NCBI GenBank assembly: GCA_965183875.1
Contig: CBCYMK010000038.1
Coordinates: 1 to 64,000 of the forward strand
Length of the DNA: 64,000 nt
Origin: UBA6772 sp965183875
GTDB taxonomy: Bacteria; Bacteroidota; Bacteroidia; Flavobacteriales; UBA7430
Direction of reading: 5' to 3'
Below are positions 48,656 through 57,546 of this stretch, in pieces. The notes under the pieces are model-generated. The model did not search any database. It was not told where the DNA came from and was given only the letters and a program-made list of their open reading frames with translations. Position numbers and translations under genes: made by a program. Numbering within the stretch: position 1 is the stretch's first letter; each line of letters opens with the position of its first letter.

Positions 48656-51259
48656 TTAATTCAATAAAGTCTTCGCTAAGTCTATGGCGTTTTGAAGACC
48701 GTCTGGATTTTTACCACCTGCAGTAGCATAGGAAGCTTGACCACCGCCACCACCAACAATCTCTTTAGAAATGCCTCTTATTATTTGTCCAGCATTAAAT
48801 TCTTTAGTGCTAATAAGATCATCAGTCAGGGCAACACTCAAATTGGCTTTCCCATTATTCTCTGCACCTAAAACCACCATTAAATTATCCATTTCTTTTT
48901 TACACTCTAAAGAAAGGTCTTTCATGGCTGCAGGTTCAAGATCAACAATCGCACTAATAAAATTCACCCCGTTAATTTGAACAGCAGATTTTAAGAGTTC
49001 AATTTTTAAACCTTTGGCTTTTTCAGAAATCAAAACTGCTAACTTCTTCTCTAAACTCACCTTATCAGCTAACAGTGTTTCCACCCCTTTAATAGGATCA
49101 TTAGCATTTTTCAATATACCCTTTAATACAGTTAGGGTCGCTTCTTGCTTTTTATAATACTCAAAAGCTTTTTCTGAGGTAATTGCTTCAATTCGTCTTA
49201 TTCCAGCGGCCACACCAGCTTCAGCAGTAATTTTCAATAAACCTATTTGAGCTGTTGAAGTAACGTGACAACCCCCACATAACTCAACAGAATCGTCAAA
49301 TTTTATTAACCTTACTTTATCACCATATTTCTCTCCAAACAAAGCCATTGCACCCATCTTTTGTGCATCAGCAATTGCTAAAGAACGCTCTTCAGTAAGT
49401 AATATATTAGCTCTAACCTTCGCGTTTACTTGGTCTTCAACCAGTTTAATCTCTTCCTCAGAAAGTTTTGAAAAATGCGAAAAATCGAATCGTAAATACT
49501 GATCATTTACCAAAGAGCCTTTTTGCTCTACATGCACACCCAAAACATCTCGTAGTGCTTTGTGTAATAAGTGTGTTGCTGTATGATTATTCTCAGTTAA
49601 CAAACGCTTCTCTGCATCTACTTTGGCACTAAAAGTAGCACTAGGATTTTCTGGGAGCGTAGTAACGAAGTGAACTATTTGGTTGTTTTCTTTTTTGGTA
49701 TTAAAAATAGAAACCGATTTCCCTTCGGCAGTAATAGTACCTTTATCACCTACCTGTCCACCACCTTCGGCATAAAATGGTGTCTTATCGAATACCAATT
49801 GGTAAAATTCTTTTCCCTTTTGTTTTACTTTTCTGTACTGGCTAATTTTAATATCAGCTTCTAAAGAATCGTAACCCACAAAATCTGTTTCTGTTTCAAA
49901 TAGCGAAACCCAGTCATCTGTTTCTACTGCTGAAGCAGCACGAGCACGGTCTTTTTGCTTTTTCATTTCAGCATCGAAGCCTGCCATATCAACAGACTTT
50001 CCATTTTCTGAAAGTATCAGCTCTGTTAAATCAATTGGAAAACCGAAGGTATCGTAAAGCTCAAATGCTCTAGCACCATCAATAAGATCTCCTCTCGTAG
50101 ATTTCATTATATCATCGATGCGTATTAATCCTTTTTCTAGCGTACGCATAAAAGACAACTCTTCTTCTTGAATTACTTTTTCTGCTAGGACTTGCTGCTT
50201 AGTTATCTCAGGGAAAAACTCACCCATTTGAGCCACTAAAACCTCTACTAACTGATACATAAAGGCACCCTTTACACCTAAAAAGGTAAAGCCATAACGT
50301 ACTGCACGACGAAGAATACGTCTAATTACATAACCTGCACCGGTATTTGAAGGTAGCTGCCCATCGGCAACTGCAAAGGCAATGGCTCTAACGTGGTCGG
50401 CTATCACACGTAGGGCGATATCTACTTTTTCGTCCTTACCATATTCAAATCCAGTTATAGTACATAACTTCGAAATTAAAGGAGTAAATACATCTGTATC
50501 GTAGTTGGATTGTTTTCCTTGTAAAGCCATAGCTAGACGTTCAAAACCCATTCCGGTATCAACATGAGTATTTGGTAAATTCTCTAAGCTACCATCAGAC
50601 TTTCTGTTGTATTGCATAAACACTAGATTCCATACCTCTACCACTTGAGGGTGGTCGTAATTTACTAGAGTACGTGCATCCACCTTTGCGCGTTCTTCAT
50701 CAGAACGCAAGTCTATATGAATCTCAGAACAAGGACCGCAAGGACCTACAGCACCCATTTCCCAAAAATTATCGGCTTTATTACCGTTAAGAATTCTATC
50801 TTCTGCAATATGTTTTTTCCAACAGTCAAACGCATCGTTATCCATAGCTAGTTTATCTTCTTTAGCACCTTCGAAAACAGTAACGTATAAACGGTCTTTA
50901 TCAATTCCGTATACCTCCGTTAAAAGTTCCCAGGCCCAGTCTATAGCATCCTTTTTGAAATAGTCCCCAAAAGACCAATTCCCAAGCATTTCGAACATAG
51001 TATGGTGGTAGGTATCGTGTCCTACTTCATCTAAATCATTATGCTTTCCTGAAACACGTAAACACTTCTGACTATTTACTATACGTGGGCTTTTCACTTC
51101 ACTAATACCTAGAAATAAATCTTTAAATTGATTCATTCCAGCATTGGTGAACATCAAGGTAGGGTCATTTTTAATTACTATTGGAGCAGAACTTACCTGG
51201 GCATGTCCTTTATCCTTAAAAAATTGTAAAAATTTCTGACGTATTTCTTGAGATTTCAT
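48656..51259 (-). CDS. alaS: Alanyl-tRNA synthetase
   Basis: AlaS charges tRNA-Ala and clears mischarged Ser/Gly. The 867-residue class II synthetase has normal length. The aminoacylation core holds HTMFEMLGNWSFGDYF and AMALQGKQSNYD, then the tRNA-binding region. The editing domain has NNHTATHLLHKALRDVLGVH (~565-584) and CGGCHVTSTAQIG (~670-682), both metal-site motifs. The C-Ala domain at the end has GGGGGQASYATAGGKNPDG. It is monocistronic, followed by a hairpin terminator. The spacer upstream contains a far -7-like TAAATTTG (51367-51374, minus), 107 nt from the ATG, which is only a weak candidate. Confidence 0.98.
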   Translation of the reverse strand: MKSQEIRQKFLQFFKDKGHAQVSSAPIVIKNDPTLMFTNAGMNQFKDLFLGISEVKSPRIVNSQKCLRVSGKHNDLDEVGHDTYHHTMFEMLGNWSFGDYFKKDAIDWAWELLTEVYGIDKDRLYVTVFEGAKEDKLAMDNDAFDCWKKHIAEDRILNGNKADNFWEMGAVGPCGPCSEIHIDLRSDEERAKVDARTLVNYDHPQVVEVWNLVFMQYNRKSDGSLENLPNTHVDTGMGFERLAMALQGKQSNYDTDVFTPLISKLCTITGFEYGKDEKVDIALRVIADHVRAIAFAVADGQLPSNTGAGYVIRRILRRAVRYGFTFLGVKGAFMYQLVEVLVAQMGEFFPEITKQQVLAEKVIQEEELSFMRTLEKGLIRIDDIMKSTRGDLIDGARAFELYDTFGFPIDLTELILSENGKSVDMAGFDAEMKKQKDRARAASAVETDDWVSLFETETDFVGYDSLEADIKISQYRKVKQKGKEFYQLVFDKTPFYAEGGGQVGDKGTITAEGKSVSIFNTKKENNQIVHFVTTLPENPSATFSAKVDAEKRLLTENNHTATHLLHKALRDVLGVHVEQKGSLVNDQYLRFDFSHFSKLSEEEIKLVEDQVNAKVRANILLTEERSLAIADAQKMGAMALFGEKYGDKVRLIKFDDSVELCGGCHVTSTAQIGLLKITAEAGVAAGIRRIEAITSEKAFEYYKKQEATLTVLKGILKNANDPIKGVETLLADKVSLEKKLAVLISEKAKGLKIELLKSAVQINGVNFISAIVDLEPAAMKDLSLECKKEMDNLMVVLGAENNGKANLSVALTDDLISTKEFNAGQIIRGISKEIVGGGGGQASYATAGGKNPDGLQNAIDLAKTLLN

Positions 51260-51390
51260 AACTAACCTGTCTGTGTAATAATTCGTTTATAGCCTAAAAC
51301 AATAAAGAAAACACAATCGTTCAAATTTTCTTAAATTGCGCTCGGATTGAGCTAAATAGGAAAATACAAATTTAGCCAAATTTTCAGCAT

Positions 51391-52362
51391 ATGACCAAGG
51401 TCAAATATTATTACGACACTAAAACTTTAGCCTATAAAAAAATTGAGCGATCTAAGCTTCAAATGCTTAAGCGTGTGCTCCTTTTTATTACGAGTTCTAC
51501 GGCTATAGCCCTAGGCTTGGTGGTACTTTTCTTCTCTATTTTCGATTCTCCAAAAGAGAAAGAATTAAAGAGAGAAATTGATAATCTACTCGTACAATAC
51601 GAGCTTTTAGAAAATCAAATTAGTAATTCTTCATTAATATTAGATGAATTACAAGAAAGAGACGACAATATTTATCGTGTTATTTTTGAAGCAGAACCTA
51701 TAGATGCTAGTATAAGAAGAGCAGGATTTGGTGGAATTAACAGGTATAAAAAATACGAGGGCTTTAAGCATTCTGATTTAGTAGCCGACTTACATAAAAA
51801 GATCGACCAGGTTTCAAAGGCGATTTACGTACAATCAAAATCCTTTGATACGGTATTAGACTTAGCGCAAAACAAAGAGGAAATGCTAGCCCACATACCT
51901 GCAATTCAACCTGTAGCAAACAAAAACCTTAAACGAATGGCTTCGGGCTATGGAAATAGAATTCACCCGGTATACAAGACAAAAAAAATGCATTGGGGAA
52001 TGGATTTCTCTGCACCTAAAGGCACAGAAGTTTATGCTACTGGAGATGGTAAAATTGAAAAGGTTAAACGTTCAAAACGCGGCTATGGAAACCAAGTACG
52101 CATTGACCATGGATACGGTTACAAAACCTTTTACGCACACCTTAACAAGTATATCGTTAGGAGAGGGCAAACTGTAAAGAGAGGAGATTTAATTGGTTAT
52201 GTTGGAAGCACTGGAACCTCTACAGCACCCCATTTACACTATGAAGTAATTAAAAATAAGCGAAAAGTTAATCCCGTAAATTATTATTTCAATGATTTAA
52301 CTGCTGAGGAGTACGACAGAATGCTCGAATTGTCTTCTCAAGAAAATCAATCATTTGATTAA
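51391..52362 (+). CDS. M23 family metallopeptidase
   Basis: A 323-residue membrane-anchored LytM-type protein. A transmembrane segment (~28-50, VLLFITSSTAIALGLVVLFF) is followed by a coiled coil (~55-90) and the M23 domain (~195-305). The zinc motif is complete: HPVYKTKKMHWGMDFSAP (His and Asp) and APHLHYEVIKN (HxH), with GDGKIEKVKRSKRGYGNQVRIDHG between. It would cut peptidoglycan cross-bridges at division or elongation, or activate an amidase. It is 6 nt before the MerR gene, so both are cotranscribed. Confidence 0.92.
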   Translation: MTKVKYYYDTKTLAYKKIERSKLQMLKRVLLFITSSTAIALGLVVLFFSIFDSPKEKELKREIDNLLVQYELLENQISNSSLILDELQERDDNIYRVIFEAEPIDASIRRAGFGGINRYKKYEGFKHSDLVADLHKKIDQVSKAIYVQSKSFDTVLDLAQNKEEMLAHIPAIQPVANKNLKRMASGYGNRIHPVYKTKKMHWGMDFSAPKGTEVYATGDGKIEKVKRSKRGYGNQVRIDHGYGYKTFYAHLNKYIVRRGQTVKRGDLIGYVGSTGTSTAPHLHYEVIKNKRKVNPVNYYFNDLTAEEYDRMLELSSQENQSFD

Positions 52363-52368
52363 TCCCCT

Positions 52369-52704
52369 ATGAGTCAGATGAAGAAAGAAATCTCGAAACT
52401 TTACTATTCTATTGGGGAGGTAGCTTCTATGTTTGAAGTTAACAACTCATTAATACGGTTTTGGGAAAAGGAGTTTAGTATAATTAAGCCTAAGAAAAAC
52501 AAGAAAGGAAATCGATATTTCACTCCTAAAGATATTGAGAATTTTAAAATTATTTTTCACTTAGTAAAAGAGCGCGGTTATACCCTTGACGGTGCGAAGA
52601 AGAAATTAAGAGAAAATAAAGAAGATACTGTAAAAAACGTTGAAATTGTGAGTCAACTCCAAGCTATACGGGCTGAACTAGTTGCTATTAGAGAAATACT
52701 TTAA
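52369..52704 (+). CDS. MerR-family transcriptional regulator
   Basis: A 111-residue regulator whose N-terminal half is a MerR winged helix (YYSIGEVASMFEVNNSLIRFWEKEF, ~9-33; KKGNRYFTPKDIENFKIIFHL, ~41-61). It lacks a metal-binding Cys tail, so it is probably not a metal sensor. The coiled-coil end (~85-111) is short. In Flavobacteriia, such a MerR commonly follows the M23 gene. Its targets are unknown. It converges on the NusG-like upxY gene and shares its TTAA stop tetramer. Confidence 0.9.
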   Translation: MSQMKKEISKLYYSIGEVASMFEVNNSLIRFWEKEFSIIKPKKNKKGNRYFTPKDIENFKIIFHLVKERGYTLDGAKKKLRENKEDTVKNVEIVSQLQAIRAELVAIREIL

Positions 52705-53213
52705 CCCTTTTTCTTTACGTGGTATTTAGACAACCTAGCCACCAAAGACATACCTAATTTGTCGATTTTAAGGACTACCTCAGTATCGGTTTGATAATCT
52801 ACAATTCCATCCATACCTTTTAGGGCTCCATCACTAATTTCTAGGTTAGTACCTACCTCAAAAGAAACAACTTCTACAGTCTCATAGCTACCCAAAAACT
52901 TACGGATTGCATCGATTTCAGACTGTTTTACTTCAGCCTCTTTTCCTAACCAAAATAGAAATCGAACTACACCAGGACTTTGTAAAACAGCTAATTTTTC
53001 AGCCATTGATTCTGGAGCCTTTACAAAGATATAAGACTTAAACAAGGGCTCTTCAATCCATTTCTTACGATCGGACCACTGTTTTAAAACTTTTTGAGTA
53101 GGATAATAGCATTCTACTCCATTAGCTACTAAACTTTCAAAAACCTTTTTCTCGTTTCTGGGCTTAGTATATAAAACATGCCATATAGGCTTAACTTTCG
53201 TCTTGGTCTCCAT
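52701..53213 (-). CDS. UpxY/NusG-like transcription antiterminator
   Basis: A 170-residue NusG-paralogue of the UpxY/RfaH kind that raises transcription of long polysaccharide operons. The NusG N-domain starts WHVLYTKPRNEKKVFESLVA and runs to ~105, with the KOW-type end GDALKGMDGIVDYQTDTEVVL-like. It is the third gene of wza-wzc-upxY, although UpxY genes in Bacteroides usually come first. The start is the ATG at 53213, inside the 3' end of wzc (23-nt overlap). In this frame the wzc repeat supplies five further ATG codons upstream, at 53225, 53237, 53255, 53267 and 53273, so the true start is uncertain. Frame and motif are secure. Confidence 0.86.
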   Translation of the reverse strand: METKTKVKPIWHVLYTKPRNEKKVFESLVANGVECYYPTQKVLKQWSDRKKWIEEPLFKSYIFVKAPESMAEKLAVLQSPGVVRFLFWLGKEAEVKQSEIDAIRKFLGSYETVEVVSFEVGTNLEISDGALKGMDGIVDYQTDTEVVLKIDKLGMSLVARLSKYHVKKKG

Positions 53214-55608
53214 AGCCGTATCCATAACCGTACCCATAACCGTAGCCGTAGCCATAACCGTAGCCATATGCATCCTCAATTTTAAACCCGTTTAGTACAA
53301 GGCTTACATTTTTAACCTTTTCGGTAGCATATTGATCATTAATAAGCTTGAGCATATTCTTATTAGTGAGGCCTTGTCTAGTCACATAAATTAAATTGTC
53401 TACATGAGGCACTATTAACTGAGCATCTGCTACCATTCCAACAGGAGCCGTATCGATAATAATTCTGTCGTAGTAATTCTTAAGCATGTCTAATAATTCC
53501 ACAAAAGCTACCGAATCAATAAGTTCAGCTGGGTTTGGTGGTACAGGACCAGATAAAATCACATCTAATTTACTCAAATTAGAACGCTGTATAACCTCTT
53601 CTAAAGAAGCCTGACCACTGAGATAATTGGTCATCCCTTTTGAGTGTTTCAAATCTAAATCCTCAACAGATATTTTAGGTTTCCTAAGATCACAACCCAA
53701 TAAGATTGTTTTCTTTCCAGACATCGCATACATAGAAGCTAAGTTCGTAGCAATAAATGTTTTTCCTTCTCCAGAAACAGAAGATGTTAAGGCAATGAGA
53801 TGGGTTTTGGCATTCCCAGGAACCATAAAATTCAAATTCGTTCTTATAGCTCTAATCGATTCTGCAATATTAGACTTAGGTTTTTTCACAACAGGAACAG
53901 CAAAGTCATAGGTATTAAAAGAAATAGCCCCTAGGATAGGGATATTAGTCAATTTCTCTAAATCTTCGATCGTAGAAATACTGGTTCTAAAGAAATCTTT
54001 AAGCAGAATATAAACTACAGGAAGAAGTAAAGCAATGATAAATGCAATCGCATATTTCATAGATTTATTAGGTCTCACAGGACCATTCCCAAAATCTCTC
54101 GCTGGGTTAATTACTTTATGATCGGCCTTATTTGCAGCTTTAGTAATTCCAGCCTCAGCTCTTTTTTCCAATAAGAAAGTAAACATTTTATCATGTATAC
54201 CATACTTTCTTTGAATGGTAAGCATTTGACGTTCTGTAGCTGGTAGAGTAGCGAATCGCTGTTCCATAAAAGAAATTCTTTCTTTTATGTCTTTAGATTT
54301 TAATTCAGTAGCTAAAATTAAATTTTTAACGTTTGCAAGTAAGGCACCTCTAGTTTGATCAATTTGAACTTGTAGTTGAGTAAGAATAGGATTAACAGAC
54401 TGCATAGAATAATCTAATTTAGAGCGTTCTAAATTCAGCTGTTGTAGGGATGCTACTAAGCCTACCAGTATTGGGTCTTTTATACCGACTACTGAAGGAG
54501 CTACAATAGCATTAATTTCATTCTCTTCTATATACGTTAGTATATCGCCGTAGTAATTTAACTGAAATTCTGTGATCGACCTTTGATTATCGAGTTCAAC
54601 AAAACGCTCAGCTGCTTGGTTAGCCTCAAAACTAATATCCATCACCCCCATCTCAGAGCGGAATGATTCTAATTCCATCTCAGATAATTGAAGTGTATCG
54701 CCAATTAAACTCAGTTGAGTTTCAATAAAATCAATTGTTTTATCTGCAATTAAATTCTTATCTGATAAACTGGCAGCTATATAATTTGTTGTTAGGGTAT
54801 TTAAATAATCTACTAATTTCCCTTTGTGAGTACCTTCCATACTTAAATTAAGTACAGATGCATCTTTAATAGGTGAGAAATTCACCGCTCGGTTAAAGAA
54901 TTTTATTAACCTCTGGTAGGTATTAAATTTAAATTTATAATTGTTCGCATTTGACTTACTGTCGTAATGGACTCCCTCTTTTTTAAGTAGTCTAAATTTA
55001 TAATTATCATTCTGTATCCAATCCCCAAATTTAGAGACTTGATCTAGATTATCCTGAGCAGAATAGTAAGATGTAGATTCACTAGAATAATTATAAACTC
55101 CCCTATTACTTACTTCTTCAATCGAAATGTGAAATTTATTTTCACTTAACCATTCGATTTCAAAAAAGCAATCGGTCAATTGGTTGTGATTTTTATCGAA
55201 CTCAACATAGTATGGTCCATCCTTATAGGTTTCAGTCAAACGTATTCTACCTACACCATAATAGCTTATTTCTAAGCCCAGATCCTTTACTACCGACTCG
55301 GTGAGTCCAAGGGATTTCATAATTTCTAATTCGTTATAATAAGCTTGACGAGAACTAGAAACACCAAAACCACCCATTAAACCTTCTAATTCTGAAGCAC
55401 CCGATTTCTCTAATGAAATAAGCACTGAACTAGTCATTTTATAAATCGGATTAGAATATCGATTTATAAAATATGCTACAGTTAATGCTAGTGGTATAGT
55501 AAGCGCAAATAAACGCCAGTGAGAAATAAATTTATACAACAACTCTTTTATGTCAACCGTCTCTTCATCTAGAAAAGATTGATAATCTCTTTGATTTTTA
55601 GATTCCAT
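53191..55608 (-). CDS. wzc: Wzc-type tyrosine autokinase for polysaccharide export
   Basis: An 805-residue inner-membrane polysaccharide co-polymerase fused to a bacterial tyrosine kinase. The Wzz domain has membrane segments at ~33-50 and ~515-535, with periplasmic coiled coil between. The kinase domain (~575-770) has ALTSSVSGEGKTFIATNLASM (Walker A, ~606-616), ILLGCDLRKPK (A', ~635) and RIIIDTAPVGMVADAQLIV (Walker B, ~715). The tail has ten Tyr-Gly pairs (~781-800), the substrate cluster for autophosphorylation. It follows wza by 4 nt and overlaps upxY. The long Tyr run is extreme compared with the 5-7 tyrosines of E. coli Wzc. Confidence 0.95.
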   Translation of the reverse strand: MESKNQRDYQSFLDEETVDIKELLYKFISHWRLFALTIPLALTVAYFINRYSNPIYKMTSSVLISLEKSGASELEGLMGGFGVSSSRQAYYNELEIMKSLGLTESVVKDLGLEISYYGVGRIRLTETYKDGPYYVEFDKNHNQLTDCFFEIEWLSENKFHISIEEVSNRGVYNYSSESTSYYSAQDNLDQVSKFGDWIQNDNYKFRLLKKEGVHYDSKSNANNYKFKFNTYQRLIKFFNRAVNFSPIKDASVLNLSMEGTHKGKLVDYLNTLTTNYIAASLSDKNLIADKTIDFIETQLSLIGDTLQLSEMELESFRSEMGVMDISFEANQAAERFVELDNQRSITEFQLNYYGDILTYIEENEINAIVAPSVVGIKDPILVGLVASLQQLNLERSKLDYSMQSVNPILTQLQVQIDQTRGALLANVKNLILATELKSKDIKERISFMEQRFATLPATERQMLTIQRKYGIHDKMFTFLLEKRAEAGITKAANKADHKVINPARDFGNGPVRPNKSMKYAIAFIIALLLPVVYILLKDFFRTSISTIEDLEKLTNIPILGAISFNTYDFAVPVVKKPKSNIAESIRAIRTNLNFMVPGNAKTHLIALTSSVSGEGKTFIATNLASMYAMSGKKTILLGCDLRKPKISVEDLDLKHSKGMTNYLSGQASLEEVIQRSNLSKLDVILSGPVPPNPAELIDSVAFVELLDMLKNYYDRIIIDTAPVGMVADAQLIVPHVDNLIYVTRQGLTNKNMLKLINDQYATEKVKNVSLVLNGFKIEDAYGYGYGYGYGYGYGYGYGYGDQDES
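53209..53268. repeat. Ten tandem 6-nt repeats encoding Tyr-Gly at the Wzc C-terminus
   Basis: On the minus strand ten TAT/TAC-GGN hexamers in a row, with codon order TAT GGC, TAC GGT, TAT GGC, TAC GGC, TAC GGT, TAT GGG, TAC GGT, TAT GGA, TAC GGC, TAT GGA. Synonymous differences show it is not a very young expansion. Loss or gain of whole units keeps both wzc and upxY in frame. Confidence 0.9.
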
Positions 55609-55612
55609 AAAA

Positions 55613-56365
55613 TTAGTTCTTAAAGAAATTGATGATTAATAAGGTAGAAGAAATGGTAGTAAGTAGTGTTTGGAAAGTAGACCAGCCAGTTTGACCAACA
55701 CCCCAAGCTTTAGCACTTAAAGGCTCTACATAAACAACATCATTGGGTTGTAAAAAATAAAAATCTGAAGTTAAAATAGCGTCTGAGGTTAGATCTACTG
55801 TATGAACAGAAACATTTTCATCGGTATGACGAAGGACTTTAACTTCCTCCCTATTGGAAAGGTCTGTAAGATCTCCACATATAGAAAGAGCATCAAAAAT
55901 ACTCACTTTATTTTGGTAGAAAGTGTACTTACCAGGTCTTTCAACCTCACCCAAAACATTAATTTTTATCCCTGTAGTCTTCACATCAATAATAGCATCT
56001 TTAAAATATAAATCCACTTTTACTTGTAGTGCTTGCTTCACTTCCTCTAGGGTCTTCCCCAACACATACACCGATCCTACTACTGGTAATAAGATCTCCC
56101 CTTTTGAGTTTACTGAATAGCCCTTTAAATAAAAGAGTAATTCATTTGCTGCTACTTGGCTTTCGGTATTATTAAGATTAGCGTCGATTAAAGTCTTAAT
56201 AGTGATATATAATATATCTTGCTGAGAAACTTTATAAGCTCTCATTTGGAGCGGATAACTCACAGTATTTAAATCATCAACACCTTGAATATATACACGT
56301 TTCTTCATAGATACACATGAAGCTAAAGAAAGTGTGATGAATACAAACAGGACTATTTTTCTCAT
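55613..56365 (-). CDS. wza: Wza-like polysaccharide export lipoprotein
   Basis: A 250-residue outer-membrane polysaccharide export protein. The signal peptide MRKIVLFVFITLSLASC ends with a lipobox; Cys17 is lipidated. The export domain (~35-130, YKVSQQDILYITIKTLID) is followed by an SLBB-type domain (NVLGEVERPGKYTFYQNKV; KVSIFDALSICGDLTDLSNREE). The C-terminus ends in a hydrophobic segment (~225-245) that may be the Wza helix. The frame extends 11 codons to 56398, but that start lies only 11 nt from the -7 box, so ATG 56365 is preferred. First gene of wza-wzc-upxY. Confidence 0.9.
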   Translation of the reverse strand: MRKIVLFVFITLSLASCVSMKKRVYIQGVDDLNTVSYPLQMRAYKVSQQDILYITIKTLIDANLNNTESQVAANELLFYLKGYSVNSKGEILLPVVGSVYVLGKTLEEVKQALQVKVDLYFKDAIIDVKTTGIKINVLGEVERPGKYTFYQNKVSIFDALSICGDLTDLSNREEVKVLRHTDENVSVHTVDLTSDAILTSDFYFLQPNDVVYVEPLSAKAWGVGQTGWSTFQTLLTTISSTLLIINFFKN

Positions 56366-56409
56366 TTTTTGCTTTAATTTTATTGAAGTATTGGACAAGA
56401 ATCGAAGAA

Positions 56410-56423
56410 CAAAATTATATTTG
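56410..56423. promoter_or_regulatory. Overlapping back-to-back -7 boxes for wza and galE
   Basis: TAATTTTG on the minus strand (56417-56410) and TATATTTG on the plus strand (56416-56423) share two bases. Each matches TAnnTTTG exactly. The minus box sits 44 nt before the wza start; the plus box 80 nt before galE. Confidence 0.6.
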
Positions 56424-56503
56424 TATCTATCACTTCCAAGTAGTAAAAATACTATTATTTTTAGAGAGTATTAAAATTTAACCAACTGAAAAAAAGCATT
56501 AAT

Positions 56504-57517
56504 TTGAAAACAAAGATACTCGTTACTGGAGGAGCAGGATACATAGGATCTCACACAGTAGATCGCTTAATTCAAGCAGGTTACGAACCTATAATAGTTG
56601 ATGATTTCAGGAACTCTCAAACATGGGTACTCGACCAGCTCCAGGAACTTACGGGACAAAAAATAAAGAGCTATACTTTAGATTGTTGTAATTTAACAGC
56701 TCTTGATGCCGTATTTAAAAATGAATCTATTGAAGGGGTTATTCATTTTGCTGCATTAAAAGCTGTAGGCGAATCTATGGATGAACCTTTAAAATACTAT
56801 ACCAATAATGTAGGCTCATTAATTAATATAATTGATTTAATGGCCAAATATAAAATCCCAGATCTGGTATTCTCCTCTTCTTGCACTGTTTATGGAGAGG
56901 CCGACTATTTACCTGTTAATGAGCAACACCCTATAAAAAGTGCAGAATCGCCTTATGGAAGCACAAAACAAATGTGTGAACGAATAATTAGCGATTGTTT
57001 AAAATCAAAAAAAATAAACAGAGCGAGTATTCTACGATATTTCAACCCTGTAGGAGCACACCCATCGGGGTTAATTGGTGAACTACCTCTTGGAACACCT
57101 AATAACTTAATCCCATTTATTACCCAAACAGCAGCAGGAATTAGACCTATGCTAACTGTTTTTGGCGACAATTATAATACGGTAGATGGCACATGTGTGC
57201 GAGACTATATCCATGTGATGGACTTAGCAGAAGCACATGTTAAATGCCTGGAAAATATGGCCTCACAAAAAAAATCTTTCACTTTAAATATAGGAACTGG
57301 AAAAGGAAGTTCTGTTTTAGAAACGATAAAGGCTTTTGAGAAAGTAAATAAACTAAAACTGAATTATACCGTCGGAGCTAAACGAGAGGGAGATATAGCA
57401 CAGATATATGCAGAGACTAGCTTAGCTGAAAAAACACTTAACTGGAAAACAAAGTATTCACTAGATGACGCAATGCGGGATGCATGGAATTGGCAACTGT
57501 ATATAGATACTAAATAA
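56504..57517 (+). CDS. galE: UDP-glucose 4-epimerase
   Basis: GalE interconverts UDP-glucose and UDP-galactose. The 337-residue protein starts with the Rossmann motif ILVTGGAGYIGSHTVDRL (~4-21), then FAALKAVGESMDEPLKYYTN, and the catalytic YxxxK in SPYGSTKQMCERII (~150-163). EGDIAQIYAETSLAEKTLNWKTKY near the end is typical. The start is TTG at 56504, since the Gly-rich motif sits at the family-expected distance and no ATG is nearby. It supplies UDP-galactose for the surface polysaccharides; it diverges from wza. A two-way terminator follows. Confidence 0.95.
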   Translation: MKTKILVTGGAGYIGSHTVDRLIQAGYEPIIVDDFRNSQTWVLDQLQELTGQKIKSYTLDCCNLTALDAVFKNESIEGVIHFAALKAVGESMDEPLKYYTNNVGSLINIIDLMAKYKIPDLVFSSSCTVYGEADYLPVNEQHPIKSAESPYGSTKQMCERIISDCLKSKKINRASILRYFNPVGAHPSGLIGELPLGTPNNLIPFITQTAAGIRPMLTVFGDNYNTVDGTCVRDYIHVMDLAEAHVKCLENMASQKKSFTLNIGTGKGSSVLETIKAFEKVNKLKLNYTVGAKREGDIAQIYAETSLAEKTLNWKTKYSLDDAMRDAWNWQLYIDTK

Positions 57518-57545
57518 AAAAGGGACTCAAATGAGTCCCTTTTTT
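57516..57545. terminator. Bidirectional terminator between galE and tonB
   Basis: Six A, GGGACTCA, loop AA, TGAGTCCC and six T form a strong symmetric hairpin. It begins in the galE stop codon and ends 1 nt before the tonB stop, so it can serve both. Confidence 0.92.
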
Positions 57546-57546
57546 A

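Noticed and set aside
53209..53268. Hexamer repeats as a CRISPR array or sequencing artefact
   Set aside because: The units are contiguous with no spacers and encode a continuous Tyr-Gly tail with varied codons, so both explanations fail.
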